A DNA stretch of 64,000 nucleotides, from contig NZ_JAJLQW010000001.1 of the NCBI RefSeq assembly GCF_025548535.1, positions 1,240,001 to 1,304,000 of the forward strand. Reading direction: 5' to 3'. The translations under genes were made by a program, and so were the position numbers. This DNA comes from Undibacterium sp. Jales W-56 (GTDB taxonomy: Bacteria > Pseudomonadota > Gammaproteobacteria > Burkholderiales > Burkholderiaceae_D). This document shows positions 44,753 through 54,017 of the stretch, one piece after another. Each line of letters starts with the position of its first letter. The first letter of the stretch is position 1. A model generated the notes under the pieces. It did not search any database and had not been told where the DNA came from. It worked only from the letters and a program-made list of their open reading frames with translations.

Positions 44753-46411
44753 ATGAATGAATTTGATCCGTATGGCGCAGTGACGCACAAAGTCATCAAT
44801 CAGCCGCAAGACCTGTTTGACTACAATTTGTTCAGCACGGATATCGCTTTGCAGGAAGCGATTAAACGTGAAGGCGCAGCGTGGGCTTGCGATGACTTGG
44901 AACGTTTTGGCGCTGAGCTTGGTAAGGCGGATTATCTGGCTTTGGGCCAGCTTGCGAATAAACATTTGCCGGAATTCGATACCCATGATCATCACGGTCA
45001 CCGGATTGATCTGGTGCGCTTTCATCCTGCTTACCACGCGCTGATGCAGAAGGCGATCAGCGAAGGTTTGCATGCGTCGCCCTGGCGGCATCCGCAAGCA
45101 GGCGCGCATGTGGCCCGCGCTGCGCGTTTTTACATGCAGTCGCAAGTCGAAGCGGGACATGGCTGTCCCATTACGATGACTTTTGCGGCGATCCCATGTC
45201 TGCAGGCACAACCGGATCTGGCGGCGCAGTGGTTGCCGAAAATTATGTCGCTGGAATACGATCCCAGGAATATTCCGGCGGCGCAGAAAAAAGGACTGAC
45301 CATCGGCATGGCGATGACGGAGAAGCAGGGCGGCTCCGATGTGCGGGCTAACACCACGCGCGCTGTGCCTGTCGATACTGGCGGTGCTGGTCAGGCTTAT
45401 GAGTTGGTGGGGCATAAATATTTTGTCTCGGCCCCGATGAGCGACGCCTTTCTGGTGTTAGCGCAGGCCCCCGGCGGTTTGTCGTGTTTCTTGTTGCCGC
45501 GCTGGCGACCTGACGGCAGCAAGAATCCCTTGCAGATACAGCGCCTGAAAAAGAAGATGGGCAATGTCTCGAATGCCTCAAGCGAAACCGAATTGCGCGG
45601 CGCACTGGCGTGGATGGTGGGCAAAGAAGGGCGCGGTATTGCGACCATTATCGAGATGGTGGCGATGACACGCTTTGATTGCATGGTAGGTTCATCGGCA
45701 GGTATGCGCGCCGCGCTGAATCAGGCCTTGTATCATTGCAGTCAACGTAAAACCTTCGGTACTTTATTGACCGAACAGCCGTTGATGCAGAACGTGCTCG
45801 CCGATCTGGCGCTGGAGTCGGAAGCGGCTCTGGCATTGACGATGCGTATGGCACGCGCGATCGACAACCGGGCTCAGGCTTCAGAAGAATTGCTGCTGCG
45901 CCTGGGTACGGCGATTGGCAAATACTGGATATGCAAGCGCACCCCGCAACATGCGTATGAGGCGATGGAATGTATCGGCGGCAGCGGCGTGATGGAGGAT
46001 ACGGTGATGCCGCGCCTGTATCGCGAAGCGCCGATCAATGCGATCTGGGAAGGTAGCGGGAACGTCCAGTGTCTCGATGTCTTGCGCGCGATTGCCAAGA
46101 CACCGGAGGTGTTGCCTGCGTATTTTGCAGAATTGGATAGCGCTAAAGGCCGACACGCGGCTTTTGATCATTATGTCGCTCAGTTGACAAGCGATATGCA
46201 GGATGTCGCTGAACTCGAGTATCGTGCCCGCGATCTGGTGGACAGGATGGCGCTGGCTTTGCAGGCAACGCAATTATTGAAGTCAGCCCCGGCGTTTGTG
46301 GCGGATGCGTTTTGTCAGTCGAGGTTGGCGAGTCAGGGGCATCATCAATATGGCGCGTTGCCGCGGCATATTGATGTGAAAAGCATCATCGACAGGGCGA
46401 TGCCGAAGTAG
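44753..46411 (+). CDS. aidB: AidB-type acyl-CoA dehydrogenase
   Basis: A 552-residue flavoprotein resembling E. coli AidB along its length: THKVINQPQDLFDYNLFSTD, IKREGAAWACDDLERFG, CPITMTFAA, IGMAMTEKQGGSDVRANTTR, MTRFDCMVGSSAGMR and NAIWEGSGNVQCLDVLRA. AidB belongs to the Ada alkylation response in E. coli and binds DNA through a C-terminal domain. Here it closes an acyl-CoA catabolic operon, so a metabolic role is at least as likely. There is no ada nearby. Confidence 0.88.
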   Translation: MNEFDPYGAVTHKVINQPQDLFDYNLFSTDIALQEAIKREGAAWACDDLERFGAELGKADYLALGQLANKHLPEFDTHDHHGHRIDLVRFHPAYHALMQKAISEGLHASPWRHPQAGAHVARAARFYMQSQVEAGHGCPITMTFAAIPCLQAQPDLAAQWLPKIMSLEYDPRNIPAAQKKGLTIGMAMTEKQGGSDVRANTTRAVPVDTGGAGQAYELVGHKYFVSAPMSDAFLVLAQAPGGLSCFLLPRWRPDGSKNPLQIQRLKKKMGNVSNASSETELRGALAWMVGKEGRGIATIIEMVAMTRFDCMVGSSAGMRAALNQALYHCSQRKTFGTLLTEQPLMQNVLADLALESEAALALTMRMARAIDNRAQASEELLLRLGTAIGKYWICKRTPQHAYEAMECIGGSGVMEDTVMPRLYREAPINAIWEGSGNVQCLDVLRAIAKTPEVLPAYFAELDSAKGRHAAFDHYVAQLTSDMQDVAELEYRARDLVDRMALALQATQLLKSAPAFVADAFCQSRLASQGHHQYGALPRHIDVKSIIDRAMPK

Positions 46412-46448
46412 TTGCTACCTGAGGACCCCGCAACACTGAAAACCTGGT

Positions 46449-47834
46449 TTATGCGCCGCCGCGTCCGCCCGAACGACGCGGTGTCGATTGCTTGACGACC
46501 GGGCGTGATGGATGACGCGCATCGCCGCTGCGTTGTGCGGGCTTTCCTTGCGATGCTGTTGAGACATTGCCGCTGCGTGCCGGCGCGTTCTGGCGTGGAC
46601 GATTGCCGCCGTTATTTCCACCGCCGCTATTGCCACGTGGCTGCCCCTGGAAGCTACGCAACTGGATCGGTTGCGCTTTGGCATGCGGATCGGGAATAAA
46701 GCCATCGATGATCTCTTGCGGCAATTGGCGCTTGATCAGTTTTTCGATGTCGGCAAGCAGCTTGAATTCATCGACGCAGACCAGGGATACTGCTTCACCC
46801 GTGGCGCCGGCACGGCCGGTACGACCGATACGATGCACATAATCTTCCGGCACATTCGGCAGGTCGTAGTTGACGACATGCGGCAATTGATCGATATCGA
46901 TACCACGCGCAGCGATGTCGGTCGCAACCAATACGGTCAGGCTGCCGTCTTTAAATTCGCTCAAGGCCTTGGTGCGAGCTGACTGGCTCTTATTGCCATG
47001 AATTGCCATGCCATTGATGCCGTCTTTGGCGAGTTGCTCTACCAGTTTGTTGGCGCCATGCTTGGTGCGGGTAAAGACCAGCACCTGATTCCATTGATGC
47101 GTCTTGATCAGGTGGGCGAGCAGGGGATGTTTTTTATCGCGATCGACCGGATGCACTTTTTGCGCAATCACTTCGACCGTCGAATTGCGCCGGGCTACTT
47201 CGATCATTGCGGGATTATTCAGTAGGCGATCCGCCAGCGTTTTGATCTCATCGGAAAAAGTTGCCGAGAACAACAGGTTCTGACGTTTCGGCGGCAAAAT
47301 CGCCAGCACTTTTTTGATGTCGTGAATGAAGCCCATATCCAGCATGCGATCGGCTTCATCGAGCACCAGGATTTCGATATTGCGCAAATCGATGGTGCCT
47401 TGCTGATGATGATCGAGCAGGCGGCCCGGTGTGGCGACCAGAATATCGACGCCGTTTTTGAGCAACTTGATTTGCGGGTTGATGCCGACGCCGCCAAAAA
47501 TCACGCCGGAGTTCAGGTTCGTGTATTTGCCGTAAGTGCTGACGCTTTCTTCCACCTGTGCCGCCAGTTCGCGCGTCGGCGTCAGAACCAGGGTACGGAT
47601 GGGGCGGCGGTCGGTTTTATTTTTCGGTGTGATCGCTGAAGTCGATAAACGCTGCAAAATCGGCAGCGTAAAGCCTGCGGTTTTGCCCGTGCCGGTTTGT
47701 GCGCCAGCCAGCAAGTCGCCGCCACTGATGACCGCCGGGATTGCCTGTTTTTGAATCGGGGTAGGGGTGGTATAACCTTGCTCGGTTACAGCGCGAACAA
47801 TATTTTCGGACAAACCGAGTTCTGAAAATGACAT
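46449..47834 (-). CDS. rhlE: DEAD-box RNA helicase, RhlE type
   Basis: A 461-residue helicase. It has Q motif [14 protein letters not shown], Walker [18 protein letters not shown] in [16 protein letters not shown] in [10 protein letters not shown], and the helicase C motifs [11 protein letters not shown] and [10 protein letters not shown]. After about residue 375 the tail is Gly/Asn/Arg-rich and basic, ending RRSGGRGGA, and likely binds RNA. RhlE-type proteins act in ribosome assembly and RNA decay. Single gene on the minus strand. Confidence 0.93.
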   Translation of the reverse strand: MSFSELGLSENIVRAVTEQGYTTPTPIQKQAIPAVISGGDLLAGAQTGTGKTAGFTLPILQRLSTSAITPKNKTDRRPIRTLVLTPTRELAAQVEESVSTYGKYTNLNSGVIFGGVGINPQIKLLKNGVDILVATPGRLLDHHQQGTIDLRNIEILVLDEADRMLDMGFIHDIKKVLAILPPKRQNLLFSATFSDEIKTLADRLLNNPAMIEVARRNSTVEVIAQKVHPVDRDKKHPLLAHLIKTHQWNQVLVFTRTKHGANKLVEQLAKDGINGMAIHGNKSQSARTKALSEFKDGSLTVLVATDIAARGIDIDQLPHVVNYDLPNVPEDYVHRIGRTGRAGATGEAVSLVCVDEFKLLADIEKLIKRQLPQEIIDGFIPDPHAKAQPIQLRSFQGQPRGNSGGGNNGGNRPRQNAPARSGNVSTASQGKPAQRSGDARHPSRPVVKQSTPRRSGGRGGA

Positions 47835-48056
47835 AATTTATTTCTACTTAACTTCTACTTGATGACCATGCAGCGCCGATTTTTTCTTCATTGCATGTTA
47901 AATACCCGGGTAGAGTATTATTTAAAGGCCTAATAAAACATTGCGGGATAAGGTGTATTTTTGAGGATACTCCCTATCCTGCTTGAATTGCTCAGACGGG
48001 TGATGCAGTACATTACAATATGATTTTCATCGATTTGATGAAAATCGAAAACAGAT

Positions 48057-48854
48057 TTATTTGTCGGCAAAAGCTTGCAGTGCGCCGACCATTTGTGCGA
48101 ACACTTTTGGCGTACCTGCCAAGACATCGCCTTTGTGCAGGTAATTGCCATCGCCGGAGAAATTGCCCACAATACCGCCAGCTTCGGTGATCAGCAGTGA
48201 GCCTGCCGCGATGTCCCAAGGCGCCAGACCTTTTTCAAAGAATCCGTCGAGGCGACCCACGGCAACATAGGCCAGATCCAGAGCGGCTGCACCCGGTCTT
48301 CTCAAGCCCTGGCATTTGGTGGTCATGATTTTGAACATTTCCATGTACTCGTCCAGGCTGGATAAATCACGGGCCGGGAAACCAGTACCGATCAGGGCGT
48401 CAGCGATTTTGTCGCAACGAGTCACACGGATACGTTTATCGTTCAGGAAAGCACCGGCGCCTTTGCTGGCCGTGAACATTTCATTGCGGGTAGGATCATA
48501 GACTACGGCTTGCGTAATCACGCCGCGCTGTTGCAGGGCGATGGAGACACAGTATTGTGGAAAGCCGTGGATAAAATTGGTGGTGCCGTCGAGCGGATCG
48601 ATGATCCAGACGTTCTCGTTCTCGTCGTGCAGATTGGCGGAAGCCCCGGACTCTTCTGCCAGGATCGCATGATCCGGATAGGCAGTGGTCAGCACCTCAA
48701 TGATCGCGGCTTCGGCAGCGCGATCGACTTCCGTCACAAAATCATTGTATTGTTTTTCTGTGACCTGGACGCGATCGAGATCGAAAGATGCGCGGCTAAT
48801 GATAGTCGCGCCACGACGAGCGGCTTTGATCGCCGTATTGAGCATTGGGTGCAT
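48057..48854 (-). CDS. suhB: Inositol-1-monophosphatase (SuhB)
   Basis: A 265-residue Mg2+/Li+-dependent phosphatase. Metal-binding motifs are [28 protein letters not shown] and [15 protein letters not shown]. SuhB also helps rRNA transcription antitermination in E. coli. An upstream in-frame start (48968) would add 38 residues that overlap the divergent trmJ promoter; [15 protein letters not shown] at 48854 is the family N-terminus. Confidence 0.95.
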   Translation of the reverse strand: MHPMLNTAIKAARRGATIISRASFDLDRVQVTEKQYNDFVTEVDRAAEAAIIEVLTTAYPDHAILAEESGASANLHDENENVWIIDPLDGTTNFIHGFPQYCVSIALQQRGVITQAVVYDPTRNEMFTASKGAGAFLNDKRIRVTRCDKIADALIGTGFPARDLSSLDEYMEMFKIMTTKCQGLRRPGAAALDLAYVAVGRLDGFFEKGLAPWDIAAGSLLITEAGGIVGNFSGDGNYLHKGDVLAGTPKVFAQMVGALQAFADK

Positions 48855-49008
48855 AAGGGTTTCCGTTAAAATGGCGGCATTGTCGATGCTGACATCGGCA
48901 TCGATATCAGCAAAAAAAGATGTCGCACAAAAATGAATTAAAGAGCGTCGCGTCCCATCGCGGCACAATCAACATGCCATGGATAAACGCGTAATCGCGC
49001 TATTTTAA

Positions 49009-49794
49009 ATGAACTTGACCCAAACTGACACATCTCTTTTCAAACGCCTGCGCTTTGTTTTAGTAGAAACTAGCCATCCTGGCAATATCGGCGCAGTGGC
49101 CAGGGCGATGAAAACCATGGGCTTTTCTGAACTGGTCTTAGTAAATCCGCGTTTTCCCGATGCCTTGAGCAATCCGGATGCAATTGCTTTCGCCAGCGGT
49201 GCGCTCGATGTGCTGGAATCGGCCAGGATCGTCGATTCTATCGATGCTGCGCTGGAGGGTTGTCAGTTAGTGGCGGCGGTCAGCGCCCGCTTGCGTGAAT
49301 ACTCGCCACCGATTTGTACGCCGCGTGAGCTGGCACAGCGTGCTGCTCAGCCAGGTAACGCATCCAATAGTGCGCCAAACATGGCATCGATTGCGCTGGT
49401 TTTTGGTAATGAGCGTTTCGGTTTGCCGAATGAGATCGTGGTGAATTGCAATGCCTTGATCAATATTCCGGCCAATCCTGATTATTCCTCGCTGAATCTG
49501 GCGCAGGCGGTGCAGTTGCTGGCGTACGAATGCCGGCTAGCGGAACTCGGAGACAAACTACCATCGACTGATATCGGTTTTCAGGGCGATGCTGCGTCAG
49601 CCAATGATATTGAGGGAATGTACGCGCATCTGGAGCAGGCCTTGATCGCGATCGATTTTCTCGACCCTGATCATCCTAAAAAATTGATGCCGAGATTGAA
49701 GCGCCTGTTTTCTCGAGCTCAACTAGAAACTGAAGAAGTGAATATACTGCGCGGAATTGCAAAGAAAATATTGCAGGCACGTCCGGTTAAATAG
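49009..49794 (+). CDS. trmJ: tRNA (cytidine/uridine-2'-O-)-methyltransferase TrmJ
   Basis: A 261-residue SPOUT methyltransferase. The N-terminus FVLVETSHPGNIGAVARAM, the mid motif IALVFGNERFGLPNEIV and the knot sequence YSSLNLAQAVQLLAYE match TrmJ, which methylates the 2'-OH of tRNA position 32. The C-terminal extension (residues about 200-261) is typical of TrmJ. It is divergent from suhB, an arrangement repeated in many Burkholderiales. Confidence 0.93.
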   Translation: MNLTQTDTSLFKRLRFVLVETSHPGNIGAVARAMKTMGFSELVLVNPRFPDALSNPDAIAFASGALDVLESARIVDSIDAALEGCQLVAAVSARLREYSPPICTPRELAQRAAQPGNASNSAPNMASIALVFGNERFGLPNEIVVNCNALINIPANPDYSSLNLAQAVQLLAYECRLAELGDKLPSTDIGFQGDAASANDIEGMYAHLEQALIAIDFLDPDHPKKLMPRLKRLFSRAQLETEEVNILRGIAKKILQARPVK

Positions 49795-50025
49795 TCAGAC
49801 ATCAATCACATGGTGTCGTGATTTATGGTATCTCGAGACAGTTTGTCCAGGGGGGCTCTGAAATGATTTCTTTCTGGAAATGGATTGTTGTGTCAATTGA
49901 TAAATAAGTTGAAATTTAAGTACTTAAGAGTATTTTTTGAAGGCAATTGCTTCTGCCTTTGTTATAAAGCAAGTAAGATTATGACTAATAAGTTACGTAT
50001 CTTTTGATTTGTTTTAATTGCCTTA

Positions 50026-52026
50026 TTGCGACTTGCGAAAGTTATTCTTACAAAGTTTTTTGAGGAAACGATTATTTTTTATCGCGCATGTCGATCTTCT
50101 TTAACGCTGTTTTTTTTCGTTGCACAGATGTTTGTTGCAGCGCTTCCTGCGTACGCCTTGGGACTTGGCGACATCCGTTTGCAATCAGGATTGGGCCAAC
50201 CCTTAAAAGCCTCCATAGCTTTGCTTGGCAATGATGCAATCGATGTCAATCAGATTTGCATTAAAGCCAAGATTGAAACTCCCGAGGGCGGTTTTCTGGC
50301 GACCGGCAATTTGGTGTTGATGCAGACCCGCGGATCGAAAACGATCTACATCACCACCCGTCAGGGTCTGCCTGAGCCGGCGGTTAAAGTCACTATTGAT
50401 GTCGCTTGCGAAAGCCAATTGCATCGCGAGTACATGCTCTTGTTGGACCCGCCACAGTTGAATCAAATAGAGCGTGCTGTTTCCCTGCCGCTTATTCCAA
50501 CAGCGCAAACAGCTCAGGCAACTCAAGTACCTCCTGCGTCAGCGCTATCGGGGCAGGGGCAGCCTGCCGTCAGAGATCCGGCTGTCATCGGGGTAAAAAA
50601 AAGTTCTAAAAAAGCCAAAGCACCTGCGCCTAACCCAGAATTCACCGGAGAGGCGGCGTTTTCAGAAAAGCTGGTCCCATCAAAATTCCAGGATAAGCCA
50701 AAGCCCAACAAAAAAATCCAGATCGAGCATAAAGACGTTTTAAAACTCTCGGACGAGACCATGGTCTTGCCGCAGGGCTTGCGCATGAGTGATAGCCTGA
50801 CGATGGGCGCTGAAATCCGGAGTGCAAGCAATATGGCGGAACTTCGTGTAGCGCAGACGCATTTGGCAGCCTTGCTGCGTGGTGATGGCAGTGATCAGCC
50901 CACAACAGAGTTAAAAGCTAATCAAGAAGAATTACAAAGCCTGCAAATGCAGGCTGCCCAGCTCAAAAAACAAAGTCGGATCGATAGAATCGCCTTGGAC
51001 GAACTGAAGGAAAATAGTTTTTCGAGGAACTGGATCATCGGTCTCTCGGCATTTGTTTTGACGGGATTGCTGATCATCGCAACATTGCTGGTCTATATTA
51101 GTCGCATGCATCAACGCATTGAAAGCTCGTGGTCGGCGCAGCATACAGAAAAAAATAATCAAGTAAGAAAAAATAGCGAAGCCAGAAAAAATATCGAAGA
51201 TATCGTCAATAGCGTACAAGCCTCGTATGAGCAGTCCGCTGGCGGACATTTTCAAACATTCGAAGACAGCCAGTCTATGTCTGCCGGTGACCAGATTTCA
51301 ATGTCGAACGCCAGCAGATCCGATATTGCCGATCAGGAGTACGCTACTCAGTCAAAGGGTAGCAGGCCACGCACGCCGACTCTGGAAGAGAGTAATAGCA
51401 GTACATTTAACTTCTTCTCTACCAGAGGCAGTTCGGTCAAGGTTGAAGAGATTTCCGATGTCACGCAAGAAGCTGAATTCTGGATGTCGGTCAACGATCC
51501 GCAGCGCGCTATTGAAATTCTGGAGCCACAAAGCCTGGTCGAGCATCCGGATTCCCCCGTGCCTTGGTTGTACTTGCTGGACTTGTACCATGCCACCAAT
51601 GACCGTGTTAAATACGATGCTTTACGCGAGCGTTTTATCTTATTTTTCAATGCCAATATTCCGGAATTTGATGTCGACCACGCCAGTATTGTGAGCCGCC
51701 AGTTAGAAGATTTTCCGCATTTGGTGGAGCGAATTTGTGGTGTGTGGAATAGTGACGATGCCTTGGTTTTTCTGCAAAGCTTGCTGACTGATGATCGCGA
51801 AGGCACGCGCCTTGGCTTTGATTTGCCGGTGTACCGCGATATTTTGTTATTGATCGCCATAGCGAATGAACTGGAACGCAATACGACTTTGGTCAGTGTT
51901 GCGGGTAATGGCTGGACGAATGCGCAAGATGTGCATCAGGCCGAGCCAGATATAAGCGAGTCGATCATCCAGTTCGATCCTCATTTAATTGATTTTGAAA
52001 CGATTGATTTTCATAAAAAACTATGA
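50026..52026 (+). CDS. FimV-like protein without LysM domain
   Basis: Up to 666 residues. A signal peptide (SSLTLFFFVAQMFVAALPAYA) leads to the FimV N-terminal domain (ALGLGDIRLQSGLGQPLKAS to REYMLLLDPP). A Lys/Pro-rich linker, a short coiled coil near residues 300-330 and one membrane helix (NWIIGLSAFVLTGLLIIATL) follow. The cytoplasmic part has TPR-like features (AEFWMSVNDPQRAIEILEPQ). No LysM is visible between the N-domain and the helix. FimV/HubP proteins organise the cell pole and type IV pili. The start is unclear: TTG at 50026 lacks a good RBS, while an in-frame ATT at 50071 follows GAGGAAACG. Confidence 0.75.
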   Translation: MRLAKVILTKFFEETIIFYRACRSSLTLFFFVAQMFVAALPAYALGLGDIRLQSGLGQPLKASIALLGNDAIDVNQICIKAKIETPEGGFLATGNLVLMQTRGSKTIYITTRQGLPEPAVKVTIDVACESQLHREYMLLLDPPQLNQIERAVSLPLIPTAQTAQATQVPPASALSGQGQPAVRDPAVIGVKKSSKKAKAPAPNPEFTGEAAFSEKLVPSKFQDKPKPNKKIQIEHKDVLKLSDETMVLPQGLRMSDSLTMGAEIRSASNMAELRVAQTHLAALLRGDGSDQPTTELKANQEELQSLQMQAAQLKKQSRIDRIALDELKENSFSRNWIIGLSAFVLTGLLIIATLLVYISRMHQRIESSWSAQHTEKNNQVRKNSEARKNIEDIVNSVQASYEQSAGGHFQTFEDSQSMSAGDQISMSNASRSDIADQEYATQSKGSRPRTPTLEESNSSTFNFFSTRGSSVKVEEISDVTQEAEFWMSVNDPQRAIEILEPQSLVEHPDSPVPWLYLLDLYHATNDRVKYDALRERFILFFNANIPEFDVDHASIVSRQLEDFPHLVERICGVWNSDDALVFLQSLLTDDREGTRLGFDLPVYRDILLLIAIANELERNTTLVSVAGNGWTNAQDVHQAEPDISESIIQFDPHLIDFETIDFHKKL

Positions 52027-52125
52027 CCTGATATCGCCGTATTGAGTAACGTCAGTCATGTCCAGTAATGCCATGCGCAACAAGTAATGCGCTTGATACA
52101 ACCAATAGAAAAAAGGGAACCAAAA

Positions 52126-52776
52126 ATGATTAAATTATGCGGCTTTGCCGTCAGCAATTACCACAATAAAGTCAAACTGGCGCTGCTGGAAAAGCAGATT
52201 CCATTTGAGGAAGTATTAGTGTGGGCCGATCGTTCCCCGGGTTTGCTGGCCAGCTCACCCTTGGGTAAGGTGCCTTATATCGAGACCGAGCAAGGGGCTC
52301 TGTGCGAGTCGCAAGCCATCATCGATTATCTGGAGCGCGCGTATCCGGCGCATCCTTTGTTGCCAGCCGATCCTTTTGCCGCAGCGAAAATTCGTGAGTT
52401 GATCGTGTTTCTGGAGTTGCATCTGGAATTGGTTGCGCGTGAACTTTATGCAGAAGCTTTTTTCGGCGGCAAAGTCAGCGATGAAGTGAAAATCCGCGTT
52501 GAGAAACAATTGACCAGAAATATCAAAGCCCTGACGCCGATGTTGAAGTTCGCCCCCTTTGTTGCCGGCGCTGAATTGACGATGGCCGATTGCGTCGCGG
52601 TTGTGCATTTTCCGTTGGTGTCGATGGCGACTAAAGCGATTTACGGACGTGACTTTTTGGCTGATTTGCCGACTCGCGATTATGTGAAAATGATGTCAGA
52701 GCGCCCGGCCATGCAGCAAATCAATGCGGACCGGAAAGCGAATCAAATCTTAATGGCTGAGCGTTCAAAAAAATAA
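52126..52776 (+). CDS. Glutathione S-transferase family protein
   Basis: A 216-residue GST. The N-terminal thioredoxin-like domain (LCGFAVSNYHNKVKLALLEK, SPLGKVPYIET, ALCESQAIIDYLERAYP) and the all-helical C-domain (APFVAGAELTMADCVAVVHF, with the N-capping motif) are both present. The catalytic residue is probably the Ser or Tyr in VSNYHNK. The ATG at 52126 gives a standard length; a start 39 bases upstream is less likely. Substrate unknown. Confidence 0.9.
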   Translation: MIKLCGFAVSNYHNKVKLALLEKQIPFEEVLVWADRSPGLLASSPLGKVPYIETEQGALCESQAIIDYLERAYPAHPLLPADPFAAAKIRELIVFLELHLELVARELYAEAFFGGKVSDEVKIRVEKQLTRNIKALTPMLKFAPFVAGAELTMADCVAVVHFPLVSMATKAIYGRDFLADLPTRDYVKMMSERPAMQQINADRKANQILMAERSKK

Positions 52777-52822
52777 ATTCTATGCTACCGCAAGAGCAAG
52801 ACGTATGACGATATAGGATAAA

Positions 52823-52855
52823 AAAACGGCGTCTTTATTTTAAAGACGCCGTTTT
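52823..52855. terminator. Bidirectional terminator between GST and PP2C genes
   Basis: A 15-bp perfect stem ending ACGGCGTCTTTA / TAAAGACGCCGT with a 3-base loop. The longer T-run is on the minus strand, after the phosphatase gene; it also closes the GST gene. Confidence 0.93.
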
Positions 52856-52882
52856 CATGGCATGTCGATGGCGACAAATGTT

Positions 52883-53683
52883 TTATACTGCGCGGCGCAT
52901 TTTCTGGGCGACGTAGTTTTTTACTTCCTTGGGCGGCTCTACCAGTTTGACGATCGCGAAGGTGCAATTGTCGCCATGCGCTTCGGCGCGTTCCCTGGCT
53001 TTTCTGATCAATAATTCCGAGGCTTGACGTGGCGTATTCGCAGCGACTGCCGCAGACAATTCTGCATCGGTAAAATAATGCCAAAGGCCATCGGTGCAAA
53101 GCAAAAACGAGTCGCCAATTCTCAATTCACTGCGTTCGCCGTAGGTGATATAAGGTGGCGTGGTGCTGGAGCCTAGTACATTGATCAGGATATTCGACAT
53201 GCGATGCGTCTTGGCTTCTTCGGCGGTGATTTTTCCTTCATCGACCAGGCGCTCTACATAAGAATGATCTTTAGTGCGTTCAGCGAAGTTCGGACCGCTG
53301 AAACGATACAGGCGCGAATCACCGGCCCAAGCCCAGATGGCTTCTTTGTTCGGTGTGATGACTAAGGCGACAAAGGTACTATGCGGTTCTTTTTCAGTAG
53401 AAGCGCCGCTGAGTTTAATGACCGTGTGGGCTTCGTCGACGATATGTTCGAGCAGCTTTTTCACATCGCTGGTCGGGTAGAAGTCATCAAATAATAATTT
53501 GGCGGTACGCACAACCTGTTCTGCTGCCAGTGCGCCGCCGCTTTTGCCGCCCATGCCGTCGGCGATCACTGCCATCATAAAGCCGGGGGCGTGCGGAGCC
53601 GCAAACAGGGCGACCCTGTCTTGTTGTTCTTTCCTGTCACCAATGTGTTGTCCGGTGCCGGCTTCGATCTTATATTGGCTCAT
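52883..53683 (-). CDS. PP2C-family serine/threonine protein phosphatase
   Basis: A 266-residue metallophosphatase. Metal-binding motifs are GDRKEQQDRVALF, VIADGMGGKSGGALA, WAGDSRLYRF and LLCTDGLWHYFTD, with AHGDNCTFAIVKL near the end. It reverses Ser/Thr phosphorylation in the cytoplasm. No partner kinase is adjacent; the only Hanks kinase in the window is the integron cassette gene 41 kb away. Single gene on the minus strand. Confidence 0.93.
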   Translation of the reverse strand: MSQYKIEAGTGQHIGDRKEQQDRVALFAAPHAPGFMMAVIADGMGGKSGGALAAEQVVRTAKLLFDDFYPTSDVKKLLEHIVDEAHTVIKLSGASTEKEPHSTFVALVITPNKEAIWAWAGDSRLYRFSGPNFAERTKDHSYVERLVDEGKITAEEAKTHRMSNILINVLGSSTTPPYITYGERSELRIGDSFLLCTDGLWHYFTDAELSAAVAANTPRQASELLIRKARERAEAHGDNCTFAIVKLVEPPKEVKNYVAQKMRRAV

Positions 53684-53780
53684 ACGTCTTGGTAGATTAA
53701 ACTAACGGATATCCTGTAAAAGGTCTGTCGCAAAAACTGTTGTTCAAATTAAATTTCATTTTACTCGCAACCAGACGACT

Positions 53781-53981
53781 ATGAACCATCCAGAACAAAT
53801 ACAACAACGCATTATCGAGCTGGAAGTCGAACATCGCGATCTTGACGTCGTGATCGAAACCCTGGTGAGAGACCCAAATCATGATGAATTGCAGTTACGT
53901 CGCCTGAAAAAGCGTAAATTGCAATTAAAAGACCATATTACTCTACTCAAAATGCAAATGATGCCAGACGTGCCGGCTTAA
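53781..53981 (+). CDS. YdcH/DUF465 family small coiled-coil protein
   Basis: A 66-residue, mostly helical protein (IQQRIIELEVEHRDLDVVIE, DELQLRRLKKRKLQLKDHIT, LLKMQMMPD). This is the pattern of DUF465/YdcH proteins, which form small coiled-coil hairpins of unknown role. It lies between the divergent PP2C gene and the helicase gene. Confidence 0.85.
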   Translation: MNHPEQIQQRIIELEVEHRDLDVVIETLVRDPNHDELQLRRLKKRKLQLKDHITLLKMQMMPDVPA

Positions 53982-54017
53982 GCCGACGATCTGTTTTAAT
54001 TTGTTACACATTGCTGA

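Noticed and set aside
44489..45415. 308-codon minus-strand frame across the CaiB-like/AidB-like junction
   Set aside because: It overlaps two strongly conserved genes in antisense, and its composition is that of a complement frame.
47967..47973. Possible fourth ATACTCC-bounded 81-bp element after rhlE
   Set aside because: No GGAGTAT occurs 81 bp away. The site is only a small inverted repeat, AGGATA/TATCCT.
48855..48968. 38-residue N-terminal extension of SuhB
   Set aside because: It exceeds the family length and runs into the divergent trmJ promoter region.
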